A stretch of DNA of 31,138 nucleotides from a virus. The stretch spans positions 1 through 31,138 of the IMG/VR virus record IMGVR_UViG_3300046727_000202; one strand, given 5' to 3'. The position numbers were made by a program, and so were the translations under genes. The notes beneath the pieces are model-generated. The model was not told the origin of the DNA. It saw only the letters and a program-made list of their open reading frames with translations, and ran no database searches. Below are positions 12,492 through 20,930 of the stretch, one piece after another (position 1 is the stretch's first letter; each line of letters starts with the position of its first letter).

Positions 12492-15255
12492 GACGCCCCT
12501 CCGCGATCAGGCGGTGCCATAGTTCGTAGTCGGGACGCTGGCCAAGCTGCCCGCTGTCACGCAGCAACCGCAGGATCTCCTGCGAATGCGCGGCCTCGTT
12601 GGGGTCGTCCATCAGGCTGCGGTAAGCACCTGGCGCGGTGGCGCGACCGGCCTGTAGCCGCTCGTCCATGTAACGCGTGGCCTGACCCTGACCCTGCCTT
12701 GCCGCCTCAAGGCGGTTGTTCGACCCGAAATCGGTATAGTCGGCGTATTTGCTGTGGCTGAGAGTGTCCGCTCGCCCGATCGTGGCGTCTGGAACGATCT
12801 TTTTGATCTCGTCGGCCATACCGGTGTCCAGCTTCTTTTGGACGACACCGCCCTTTAACGCCGGATCCAGATTGAGGAACCCGGCTCCCTCCCCAGTATT
12901 GGCGAACGTGAACCCATATTTGTCAGCGAGCCTGACCAACGCCGCGGCTTCGGCTTCCGTCGTGGCTCTGCCGAGGTCGATCGTCACGCTGGTCGCGTTG
13001 CCGCTCGGCGCGCGGCGGTCCCAGTAGGTCACCGGACTCCCCGCCTGGAAGTCGCTCAGGCCTCGCACATGCGCGGCCATGTCCAGCGCCGTCATGGTGG
13101 CCGGGTCAGCGATCCGGCGCGGTGGCGATTCAGGCGTCCGAGGCGTTGTTCGGGTCCCTACCTGTGGTCTGGCGACACTCACCGGATTGATCTGCGGTGG
13201 CCCAGGCGGCTCGATCCAGCCGCCATAGCCGCCTTGCTGGGTCGCGCGGTTGATGATCCCCATGTGGGTCAGTTGCGGATCGACGCCGCCGGGGTTCACG
13301 CGCCTCATGGCGGCGGTCCAGTCCTCGGGGGACATGCTGCCCGTCGTCAGGCCGATGCCGCCGCCGGGCACCCCCTCATACGGCATCGAGGCCTCATAGA
13401 AGCGCCCGAGGTCCGGATAGGTCGCGTTGGCGCGTCGTAACGCCTCCTCCGGGGACAGGTTAAACCGGCGCTGGAGGCTCTCCATCTTGCCGGCCACCCA
13501 CGGCGCCGCCTGGATCTCGGCGGCGGTCCAGTTGTTTCGACCTCCCAGGTTTTTGGCGTTGGCGCGGTTCACCGCCTGGATCGTCTCATAGTCGAGCCAG
13601 TTATGCTGCGCCGGCCCGAATGCCTTGCTCCACTCCGCGCCGGTCACCGGGTCAGCGAAACCAAACGCCCTGCCATGCCAGATATCGTTCGTTCCGGTGG
13701 AACCGTAGGGGGCGGTCGGGTCCATGTGCTGGCGGTAAATGTCGGTCTTTTTGCCCAGCGGCATGCGCGGGAGCAACTCAGGGGTAAGCGTCTGTTCCGG
13801 GTCGTTCGGCAGCGAATTGCGGCCCGGGGTCTGATTGGCGAGGAACTCTTCCTGGGCGTCTCGCGCGGCGTTGAGCGTGCGCGCCTGCTGCCCGGTTCGC
13901 ACGATGTCGGCTGGCGTGCCAGCCGCGCGGGAATTCCGCCCGAACGCGGCGAAGCCCGTGTTGGTGCCTGGATCGGCCTGCGCCGACGTGAGCGCCCATT
14001 CTTCCGCGATCTGGCGCGCCAGGATCGGATCGCCGCCGGAGAGTTCATTGATGTAGGCGTGGACCCTGAAATACCAGTCGCTGCCGCCGGCCCCGCGCTC
14101 GACCTGGGCGTCGAAGGCATCGCGCAGGCGCTGCACGTCCTCCATCGTCTTCGTGTTGGGCGGCGCGCCAACGAAATTCCCGTCCGGACGTTTGAACGCC
14201 AGGTGCGGGTCGGTCGACGCGACCACGGACGCTTCCTCGGGGGGGATGTTGCGAAGGCTGGGCAGGCTGGCGCTGCCGCGCTCACCCTTGCCGACCCTGT
14301 TCAGCGCCGCCACGCCGCTGTCCAACAGGCGCCCGCGCCCGGCCATGAGTTCATCATAGGCTTCCGGCGTCAGACCCAGCGTGGCGCCTCTGGCGGCTTC
14401 CACGCCGCGGCCCTGGTCGAACAGCTCTCCCGGCCCGAGGCGGGACAGTACAGGCGGGGCGCCGGGTTCGACAAAAGCGGGACGCGCCGCGGGCGCGAAG
14501 TCGACATGCGGCGCGAACTCAGCGGGAGGAACGAATTCCGGCACCGCTGGCGCGAATTTCCTGGCTGCCAGAGGCCCGGCCCGGCGGAACGCGTTGGCGG
14601 CGAGAGCGCCCTCCGGCGCGGCCCCGCCCGTGCTCGCCGCCGGCACCACGTCGAGGGCGCCGGGCATCGCCAGAGAAGAATCCCCGCCAAAATATGGTTG
14701 CGTCTCGATCGGCAGGAAAGCGGCGCGGCGGTTAAGTTGTTCCGGATAGATGACTTTCCCATCCGGCATCTGAACCGCGCTGCCGCTGTCGGTTTCGATC
14801 CACTTCCCGCCTTCCGGCAGGGACACGCCTGGATGGCTGAGAGCGTCGGCGATCGGCGTCATGACATCGGCGGTCAGGAAGTCGCCAACAGCCCCCGCGC
14901 CGCGCTGGATGTTGGGCAGGATGTCACGCGCCGTGTCGCCCCAGGTGCGCTCCGTTGGCCCCTGAGACACCGATTGCAGCGTCTCGGTACCCACCGGGTT
15001 ATCCGGATTCCATATGGGCCGGGTCTCCCGTGGCCCGCCGCCGAACATGCCGCCCAGCCAGTCCATCACCGACTGCGCCGCACCGCCCACGTCAACGCCG
15101 GGTTTGGGCGCCGCCTCGGCGGTGCCGTCACGGGGCCGCGCGTTGGGTCCCTGGAACCCCTCGGTCGACTGCCCGATCCACTGCCCGTTCGCGTCGTACT
15201 CATCGTAGGCCCGGGGCGGCGGCGCTTCGTTGGCGCCATTGATGATGCTCGCCAT
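12370..15255 (-). CDS. Large internal (ejection-type) virion protein, 961 aa
   Basis: The start is ATG 15255, two bases after the upstream stop. The N-terminal 250 residues are Pro/Gly/Ala-rich and poorly ordered. A helical domain covers about 360-650, with motifs such as 'WYFRVHAYINELSGGDPILA', 'ADPGTNTGFAAFGRN' and 'FNLSPEEALRRANATYPD'. It resembles domains of the large polyvalent or internal proteins of phages. A second module with 'SHSKYADYTDFGSNN' lies at about 820-870. No catalytic site is certain. It is probably packaged in the capsid with its neighbours. The 3' end is overlapped by the converging plus-strand gene. Confidence 0.9.
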   Translation of the reverse strand: MASIINGANEAPPPRAYDEYDANGQWIGQSTEGFQGPNARPRDGTAEAAPKPGVDVGGAAQSVMDWLGGMFGGGPRETRPIWNPDNPVGTETLQSVSQGPTERTWGDTARDILPNIQRGAGAVGDFLTADVMTPIADALSHPGVSLPEGGKWIETDSGSAVQMPDGKVIYPEQLNRRAAFLPIETQPYFGGDSSLAMPGALDVVPAASTGGAAPEGALAANAFRRAGPLAARKFAPAVPEFVPPAEFAPHVDFAPAARPAFVEPGAPPVLSRLGPGELFDQGRGVEAARGATLGLTPEAYDELMAGRGRLLDSGVAALNRVGKGERGSASLPSLRNIPPEEASVVASTDPHLAFKRPDGNFVGAPPNTKTMEDVQRLRDAFDAQVERGAGGSDWYFRVHAYINELSGGDPILARQIAEEWALTSAQADPGTNTGFAAFGRNSRAAGTPADIVRTGQQARTLNAARDAQEEFLANQTPGRNSLPNDPEQTLTPELLPRMPLGKKTDIYRQHMDPTAPYGSTGTNDIWHGRAFGFADPVTGAEWSKAFGPAQHNWLDYETIQAVNRANAKNLGGRNNWTAAEIQAAPWVAGKMESLQRRFNLSPEEALRRANATYPDLGRFYEASMPYEGVPGGGIGLTTGSMSPEDWTAAMRRVNPGGVDPQLTHMGIINRATQQGGYGGWIEPPGPPQINPVSVARPQVGTRTTPRTPESPPRRIADPATMTALDMAAHVRGLSDFQAGSPVTYWDRRAPSGNATSVTIDLGRATTEAEAAALVRLADKYGFTFANTGEGAGFLNLDPALKGGVVQKKLDTGMADEIKKIVPDATIGRADTLSHSKYADYTDFGSNNRLEAARQGQGQATRYMDERLQAGRATAPGAYRSLMDDPNEAAHSQEILRLLRDSGQLGQRPDYELWHRLIAEGRLRDALAWARANGYKGLPAAAGGVGLGGALQGGENSTDAGS

Positions 15256-15256
15256 C

Positions 15257-15883
15257 TCAGCGGTTCATCATCCCGGGGCGACCGTTCAGCGGCGTGCCGA
15301 TCGGCGGGCCTGGCGGCGGCGGTTTCATCCCCGTCGTGTCGCGGATGGCGCCGGAATGGATCAATATCTTGCGTTGCGCGTCGGGGTCCTGAATGGCGGC
15401 ATGCACCTTTTGTGTCGCGTTCTGGATGCCCTGCGGCGTGATATGGAACGCCTTGAAAATCTGGTCTGTGTAAGCGTGCGTCGCGCGATCGACATCCGGC
15501 TCCGCGATTTGCGGCACCATCCGCGTGCGTTGCAAAAAGTCCAACGCCTTAAGTAGCAACGACATGCCAGCCGGTATCAGCGCCTGCGGCAGCGCGGCGC
15601 CGTTGGCCTTGTGATACAGCATCATCATGATGCCAGCAGAACCAATGGCGGCGTCGTTGATGGGGTCTTTACTCTGGCGGAACTGCGCGACGAGCGGCGG
15701 CTGTCCGTTCGGTTGCGGATCGAGCGCCGCGTGCATGCCAGCGACGAGGAGCCGCATGTAGGGGTCGCGCTGATCCGGCGGCAGCACGCTCTCGATCTCG
15801 GTTTCGATCTGTTGCAGCAACGGGTTGCGGAGCGGGGTTTTGGGGTCGACCGCCGCGCCCGGCGGCTGCTGGGTCTGGCTCAT
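15257..15883 (-). CDS. Helical virion-cluster protein, 208 aa
   Basis: The ATG at 15883 overlaps the TGA of the upstream gene (ATGA), indicating translational coupling. The protein is mostly helical, with Met-rich hydrophobic stretches around 'AAIGSAGIMMMLYHKA' and 'LIPAGMSLLLKALDFL' and a Pro-rich C-terminal tail ('MKPPPPGPPIGTP'). It lacks a signal peptide, and the hydrophobic stretches are short for membrane helices. It lies between the Gly-rich membrane-active candidate and the 961-residue protein, so it is probably another internal or neck protein. Family not recognised. Confidence 0.88.
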   Translation of the reverse strand: MSQTQQPPGAAVDPKTPLRNPLLQQIETEIESVLPPDQRDPYMRLLVAGMHAALDPQPNGQPPLVAQFRQSKDPINDAAIGSAGIMMMLYHKANGAALPQALIPAGMSLLLKALDFLQRTRMVPQIAEPDVDRATHAYTDQIFKAFHITPQGIQNATQKVHAAIQDPDAQRKILIHSGAIRDTTGMKPPPPGPPIGTPLNGRPGMMNR

Positions 15884-17001
15884 GCTGTCGCTCCCGTAAC
15901 GGCTGATGTGGGCGCGCGGTTGATCAGGCCCGCCGCGCCCGGCAGTTGCGTACCCAAGGCTGGCACGCTGCCGACCGGCGGCGAGTAGGCGACGGCTTTC
16001 GGCGCGGCGATATTGGCGTATTGTTGATCGCGCAGTTTCGCGAGGTCGAGGTTGGCCTGTGCGTTGGCGTTATAATAATTGTTCTGCGCGTCGGTGGTGC
16101 CGCCGAGGCCTTTGAGCAGGCCGAAACCACCGTTCACGAGGCCCGAGGCGAGCGTCTGGTTGTCCTTGGCCCAGGACGTTATTCCGGCGAACTGTCTGCC
16201 CAACCAGCCCGGCGGGTCCGCTGGAGTTCCCGAGGTTGCGGTCGCGTTCGCCGTGGTCTGCCCGGGTGCCCCGGTGACCGCGCCGGGTTTAACGGCGTTC
16301 GGATCGGACGGACCCATGGGCGAGGTGGTATCGACGTTCTTTGAGAGAGGCCCGCCGTCCTGACCCGCCTGGACCGGATCGGCCTTCGGCTGCCCTGGTA
16401 CCTGCGCGGAGGGTGCGTTGGGGTCGGGAGCGGCCCCGCTGACGACGCCCTTACTGTCCCCGACCGTCGCGTTGCTTGTGTCCACCTGGGCGGATATCTG
16501 ATTCGTCGCGGTCGCCGGGTTCGTGGCCATGGACAGTTGCGCGTTCGGCGCCCATGCCGCCTGCGCCGCGAGATCCGGCGCGCCCGTCGCCGTCGTCGGC
16601 GCGACATCCCACGACCCGCTGTCGACAAACCCTTCGCCGCCCGTGCCAGCGCCACCGGTCGTGGCCGGGGTCATGCTGTCGGCGAACGTCGCACCGGTAT
16701 CACCGGTCAGGCTCGCGCCGCCGGAACTGGCCGGCGTGAAGATCGATCCGGCTTCGGAACCGAACACGCCCGCGCTCGACGCGATGCCGCCGACTCCACC
16801 GACCACGCCCAGGCCCAACCCGATCATTTGCAAGGTCTTGTTCTTGGTGATAGCGCCGACCGCGCCGATCGTCGCGCCGACCGCGCCAAGCACGGCGAAG
16901 CCAGCCGTCGCGATGGCCACCGTGCCAGCGATGGCGCCGGCTGTCGCGGCACCAGCCGCGGCGACGGCGAACACCGCCGCGAAAGCGGGGACTGCGGGCA
17001 T
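15880..17001 (-). CDS. Gly/Ala-rich membrane-active virion protein, probable ejection pore component
   Basis: This 373-residue protein starts at ATG 17001, with GAGGGG upstream. Residues 5-51 are a long Ala/Gly/Val run and residues 58-78 a second one ('MIGLGLGVVGGVGGIASS'), with a short Lys-containing break ('TKNKTLQ'). This is a pattern of membrane-inserting glycine-zipper helices. The centre is a Thr/Gly/Ala/Pro-rich linker, and the C-terminal part has a short helical segment ending 'LAKLRDQQYANIAAPKA'. The protein could form or line the channel for DNA ejection, as proposed for podovirus ejection proteins. This is inference from composition and position. Confidence 0.87.
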   Translation of the reverse strand: MPAVPAFAAVFAVAAAGAATAGAIAGTVAIATAGFAVLGAVGATIGAVGAITKNKTLQMIGLGLGVVGGVGGIASSAGVFGSEAGSIFTPASSGGASLTGDTGATFADSMTPATTGGAGTGGEGFVDSGSWDVAPTTATGAPDLAAQAAWAPNAQLSMATNPATATNQISAQVDTSNATVGDSKGVVSGAAPDPNAPSAQVPGQPKADPVQAGQDGGPLSKNVDTTSPMGPSDPNAVKPGAVTGAPGQTTANATATSGTPADPPGWLGRQFAGITSWAKDNQTLASGLVNGGFGLLKGLGGTTDAQNNYYNANAQANLDLAKLRDQQYANIAAPKAVAYSPPVGSVPALGTQLPGAAGLINRAPTSAVTGATA

Positions 17002-17024
17002 TCAGGTTTTCCCCTCGGAGTTGA

Positions 17025-17522
17025 TCAGCGGGGCACGCCCCGTGTCGCGCGATCGATGAAGTCGCCAGTGTCTTTCTCAAGGTAATGATGCATCGCGTCG
17101 TAGCGCGCCTCGGCTTCATCACCGCTCTGATAAGCCGGGAATTGCTCGATGCCGAACCGGTGCGCCGCCGCGATGGCGGCATCCGGCTCCAGCGCCTTGC
17201 CACCCCACACGGTGGGGATGTTGTAGGTCTTGCCGTCGTCGTTTTCGAAAGACATTTGCAACAAGGACGACACGCCACCATCCGGATGGACGATCTTGCC
17301 GGTGCCGTAAAGGTTGTTGAGATGCACGTTGTAGAGAAACTTTTCCTCCGGCGTGAGCGACATCGCCGCGTCGGCCTCGGCCATGTGGTTGGCGCGCGGG
17401 CCGGGATCGATCCGCTTCAGCGCGTCGAGGTATTCGGGCGACGGCGGCGGTTCCTCGGCCAGCGGTGGCCGCGGCACCATCGGCGCCGGTCCCATGTCCA
17501 GGTTGTTGATCAGCGAAGCCAC
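17025..17522 (-). CDS. Virion-cluster protein with 'LNNLYGTGK' module
   Basis: This 165-residue protein starts at GTG 17522, 13 bases inside the end of the upstream gene. After a Pro-rich N-terminus, residues 60-158 form a compact module: 'LYNVHLNNLYGTGKI', 'LLQMSFE', 'TYNIPTVWGGK', 'FPAYQSGDEAEARYDAMHHY', 'LEKDTGDFI'. I recognise this module from phage proteins encoded near internal virion genes, where it can occur alone or within longer chains; its function is unknown. The N-terminus MASLINNL resembles those of other proteins of this cluster. No catalytic triad can be assigned. Confidence 0.88.
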   Translation of the reverse strand: MASLINNLDMGPAPMVPRPPLAEEPPPSPEYLDALKRIDPGPRANHMAEADAAMSLTPEEKFLYNVHLNNLYGTGKIVHPDGGVSSLLQMSFENDDGKTYNIPTVWGGKALEPDAAIAAAHRFGIEQFPAYQSGDEAEARYDAMHHYLEKDTGDFIDRATRGVPR

Positions 17523-17884
17523 CGCGACCCCGCCGCTTCCATCCGGTAAATCACGTTGAATTCATCGCCGCCGATCTGACGAAAGCCCGCGAGGCGATTG
17601 AATCTGTGCTGTCGCGTGTCGTGGTGCGGCGTGCGCGTGATGACGTGCCCGTTGGCCGCGAGGACCGGGGCGAGGCAGTGGCGGACATCGGTCAGGGTGA
17701 TCGGCTTGTCCGGATTGAACAGCACGAAGTGAAACTCTGGCCCGTTGACCAGCGTGGCCCCGACCAGTTCGCCGCCGCGCTCGTAACCCTCGATCGTCCA
17801 GCCCCGCCAACAGCGTTCGTAATGCTCGCGCGTGAGGTAGATCGTTGGCCCGACGACCTCCCAGATGCGGTCCATGAGCGTCAA
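17510..17884 (-). CDS. GNAT-like acyltransferase-fold protein
   Basis: This 124-residue protein has its ATG at 17884 overlapping the upstream TGA (ATGA). The order of elements fits a small GNAT fold: strand pair 'ELVGATLVNGPEFHFVLF', helix 'TDVRHCLAPVLAANG', strand 'HVITRTPHHD', then 'RFNRLAGFRQIGGDEFNVIYRM', which matches the C-terminal N-x-x-x-GF-x-x strand-helix of GNAT proteins. The acetyl-CoA pyrophosphate loop (Q/RxxGxG/A) is not clear, so activity is uncertain. Small GNAT-like proteins occur among structural genes of some podoviruses. Substrate and role are unknown. Confidence 0.85.
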   Translation of the reverse strand: MTLMDRIWEVVGPTIYLTREHYERCWRGWTIEGYERGGELVGATLVNGPEFHFVLFNPDKPITLTDVRHCLAPVLAANGHVITRTPHHDTRQHRFNRLAGFRQIGGDEFNVIYRMEAAGSRWLR

Positions 17885-19281
17885 CCTTCACCGCCCCCGC
17901 CGCCTGGGTTGGTATTGGTCGGGTTATCCGGAGTGCCGGTGCTGTACGTCGGAGATCCTGACGCCGGGGTCGCGGTCGAACCCGGCGGGCCAAGCTGCCG
18001 CTGATCACCGAGGTTCGACGGTGGCCCCGTCGAAGAATTCGCATCTGAGGACGGCTGTCCGAACCGCAGCACGGAGTTGATGTTCGTGTTGGCGTCGATG
18101 TTGCCGAACATTTTGAGACCCTCGTTGAGGGTATCCATGGTGTTGTTCATCGCCGTCGCCTGCTGGTCGGTATTCAGGTTCGGGTTGGTCATGAACGCCT
18201 GAATGTTCTGCAACGCGGAGGAGTAAAGCTGCTGCGCCCCGGCGGAGTTTTGCAGCACGCGCTTGTTGTCTTCCTGGATCTGCGTGATGCGCTGTTGCGC
18301 GGTCGAATTGGCCGCGATGTTGGCCAGCGCGCCAGCGTTGACGAGGTTCTGCGCGGCCAGCGTCGTCGCGTTGTTGCCCTGCGCGATGATCTGCGCCGAC
18401 GCGGTTTGCTTGTCGGTCACCGACAGGCTGGTGTCGGCCTGGATCTGGGCGATCCGCTGCGCGCTCGTGTTGTTCAGCGTGGCGAGGATCTGCGCCGCTG
18501 ACGAAGCCTTGTCCTGCAACGTCAGTTGCGTGTTGGCGCTCAACTGCCCAAGGGCCAATTGTGCGTTTGTCTGAATATTCTGCGCGGCCAATGTGGTCGC
18601 GTCCTGCTTCTCCTGGTTCGTCAGGCTGGTGTCGGACTGGATCTTGGCGATCTGCTGGCTGGTCTGACTGATCTTGTCCTGCACCGACAGGCTGGTGTTG
18701 GACTGGATGTTCGCGATGTCCTTCTGCGACTGCGTCTGGATCTGGGCGATGTTGGTCTGGCCGGAGATCTGTTGCGCCTGCAATTTCGCCGTGTTCTGCG
18801 CCGTGGTGGTGTCCGTCGCCGCCTTGGCGTAGGTCGCGGCGTCGGCGGTGGCGATCGGCGTGGCCGCGCTGTAGAGCGCGCTCTGCCCGGCGGTGATCGC
18901 CTGCGACGAATTGATCAGCCCGCGTTGCTGCATGAGGTTGCGGGCGTTCGCCTCGGCCTGCTGCATGAGCGGCGAGCCGGAAGCGATGATGTTGCCGATC
19001 TGATGTGAAACGGTCTGATCCGGAGTGACGTTGAACGCGTTCGGCGCGTTCGGGTCCGGTGTGACGGGCGGCGTGACCGGAGGAGGCGTCGGCGGCGTCG
19101 GCGTGGCGCCTGGCGCCGCCGCGGGGGCGGTGTTCGGCGGCGTGGCCGGCGCGCTGGTGCCGTCCGGTGCCGGCGCGCTGTTGATCAGGCCGTTCGCGGG
19201 CGGCGTGGTGGCTGGCGCGGTGCCGGGGATCGGCGGCGGGATGGTCGGGGTATTAAGCCCCGGGCTGAGGGACGCGGACAT
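17881..19281 (-). CDS. Gln/Asn-rich repeat helical virion protein, 466 aa
   Basis: The ATG at 19281 overlaps the upstream stop (TGATG). An N-terminal Pro/Ala/Thr-rich stretch (1-80) is followed by a long Gln/Ala/Thr helical region (about 90-370). That region carries repeated units of form IAxIQx(D/N)TSLS-x-x-(D/E)K-Q, with at least three clear copies. A Pro/Gly/Ser-rich tail ends in GGGGGEG. The composition suggests a long helical or coiled-coil rod flanked by flexible ends. It is the first of the ejection-type gene group, following the S74 fibre gene. No enzyme motif or membrane helix is seen. Confidence 0.87.
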   Translation of the reverse strand: MSASLSPGLNTPTIPPPIPGTAPATTPPANGLINSAPAPDGTSAPATPPNTAPAAAPGATPTPPTPPPVTPPVTPDPNAPNAFNVTPDQTVSHQIGNIIASGSPLMQQAEANARNLMQQRGLINSSQAITAGQSALYSAATPIATADAATYAKAATDTTTAQNTAKLQAQQISGQTNIAQIQTQSQKDIANIQSNTSLSVQDKISQTSQQIAKIQSDTSLTNQEKQDATTLAAQNIQTNAQLALGQLSANTQLTLQDKASSAAQILATLNNTSAQRIAQIQADTSLSVTDKQTASAQIIAQGNNATTLAAQNLVNAGALANIAANSTAQQRITQIQEDNKRVLQNSAGAQQLYSSALQNIQAFMTNPNLNTDQQATAMNNTMDTLNEGLKMFGNIDANTNINSVLRFGQPSSDANSSTGPPSNLGDQRQLGPPGSTATPASGSPTYSTGTPDNPTNTNPGGGGGEG

Positions 19282-20930
19282 CAGCCGGCCTTCCCTTCCA
19301 ACGCCGCGAGGCGCGTGTTGAGCGTCTTCATGCCGTTTACGATCGCCGCCACGACCGGATCGAGCATAAGTCCGAGAACCGGGTCGTCGCTTTTAAGTGA
19401 GCCAGGCTTGTCCGGGTCGGGACCGCCGACCTGGATCACCGCGTCAGGGATGACCATGCGGAGTTCCTGGGCGGAAAAGCCGATATCGTAACGACCATGA
19501 ACAACGCCGTCATAACTCATGCGGCGGAATCGGATCGGGCTGATCGCCAACACCTCGGCGAGGCCCACGGTGGCGTCCTCGATGTCGGTTTTCATCCGTT
19601 CGTCGGATGTGCCGATATACGCGCCGTTGCCCTGCCAGGGTCCCAGCCAGTTCACGCCGATACTGCCAGGTCCGCTGTAAGCGAAGGTGACGAACAACGT
19701 GTTACCGGGCACCACCCATGTCAGCGAGCCATCGAGGGAACTCCAGTCCAAGGACCACTGGTTCGCGAACGCGAACCGGCGGTTATTGCCGGTGAAAGTA
19801 TAGAACTGCAACGAGCCGTCGGGGCCGGCCTGGACCGCGGTGTTTCCGCGCACCCAATCTCCGGTGATCGTACCAGAAGCGACGAGGGCGACGGTCGACA
19901 CCGACGCGTTGGCGGTGAAGGTGGCGGCGGTCACCGAACCGGTGATCGTCGCGTTGCCGCCGAATGTCGCGCTGCCGCCAAATGCCGCGTTGCCGGTGAT
20001 CGTCGCGTCGGCGCTCACCGTCAGGATGCCGCTGATCTTCGCCTGGCCGTTGAGGTCGATCTCCGTCGCCGTCAGGCCCACGCTGTTGGTCGTCATGCCG
20101 GAGCGGCTGACCGTCAGCCAGTTGACCACGCTGAGGAAGCTATCGTTCATCAGTCGCCCGCGAAGTTGGGCACTGGTTGACACGAAGTCGAACGCCTTGG
20201 CGTCGGTCCCCGCGGCGGGATCGTGAAGCACGACCCGGCCACCACCTGAGAGGGTCGCGACGTAAGTCGACGCGGTGACCGTCGTGCCGGTGAGCGGCCC
20301 CGTGAGAATGCCGCCACCAAGGGGCAGGAAGCCGTTTAGCTGGGTGCCGACATAGGCCTGGGTGGCGAGCGCGCCGACAGAAGCGCCGTCGTGATAGGCC
20401 TGCACCGCGGCCCCGTCCCAGCCGAACGCCATGGCATGGCCAAACCCGACGCCCGTGTAGGTCACGCCATTGCCCGCCACCGACAGCGGTCCTGAGAGGA
20501 CGCCTCCGGCGAGAGATAAGTACGGACCGCCCAGAGGCGGATGGGTGTCGACATAGCGCCTGGTCACCGCCATCAGGTCACTGGTCGGATCGCCCCGTAA
20601 CGTCAGATCCCCCGTCATGGCGCCGCCGCCGAACGTCATCAGCGTGCCATCCACCATCGGCAGCGTGAGATTGGTCGGGGCGTTCGCGAGCAATGTCGTG
20701 GGGAACGTCCCGGAGACGGAGAGGTCTCCACCCAGCGTCAACCGACCGGTGGTAAGCGTCAGCGCCGTGCCCGCCGGGTTCACGACCACGGCGCGCCCAC
20801 CGCTGCCCGCGAGCGACGGGAACAGGTCGAACGCCGCCGAAATAAGCTGGAATTCCGCCCTGATCGGCGCGGACGCGCCTGGAGTCGCCGTCCCTGGCGT
20901 TCCGGTGGGCGTGTAGAAGAAGTTGCTCAC
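19281..20930 (-). CDS. Tail fibre with C-terminal S74 intramolecular chaperone
   Basis: This 549-residue protein starts at GTG 20930, overlapping the upstream TGA (GTGA). The N-terminal part carries fibre repeats of the 'GGxLSGPLxVAG' and 'DPTSDLMAVTRRYVDTH' kind. The middle is a Thr/Ala/Val-rich beta stretch ('ITGNAAFGGSATFGGNATI'). From about residue 440 there is a peptidase S74 domain: 'TSDERMKTDI' followed by 'ISPIRFRRM' and 'DIGFSAQEL'. In this family the chaperone trimerises the fibre and cleaves itself off before the Ser of the S-D pair, predicted at Ser442. The protein probably contacts the host receptor. Confidence 0.92.
   Translation of the reverse strand: MSNFFYTPTGTPGTATPGASAPIRAEFQLISAAFDLFPSLAGSGGRAVVVNPAGTALTLTTGRLTLGGDLSVSGTFPTTLLANAPTNLTLPMVDGTLMTFGGGAMTGDLTLRGDPTSDLMAVTRRYVDTHPPLGGPYLSLAGGVLSGPLSVAGNGVTYTGVGFGHAMAFGWDGAAVQAYHDGASVGALATQAYVGTQLNGFLPLGGGILTGPLTGTTVTASTYVATLSGGGRVVLHDPAAGTDAKAFDFVSTSAQLRGRLMNDSFLSVVNWLTVSRSGMTTNSVGLTATEIDLNGQAKISGILTVSADATITGNAAFGGSATFGGNATITGSVTAATFTANASVSTVALVASGTITGDWVRGNTAVQAGPDGSLQFYTFTGNNRRFAFANQWSLDWSSLDGSLTWVVPGNTLFVTFAYSGPGSIGVNWLGPWQGNGAYIGTSDERMKTDIEDATVGLAEVLAISPIRFRRMSYDGVVHGRYDIGFSAQELRMVIPDAVIQVGGPDPDKPGSLKSDDPVLGLMLDPVVAAIVNGMKTLNTRLAALEGKAG

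Noticed and set aside
13603-15441. Long plus-strand open frame (612 codons) opposite the 961-residue gene
   Set aside because: It is an antisense shadow typical of GC-rich coding DNA: Arg/Ala/Gly/Pro-rich, no ribosome binding site, and the minus frame has sensible protein motifs.
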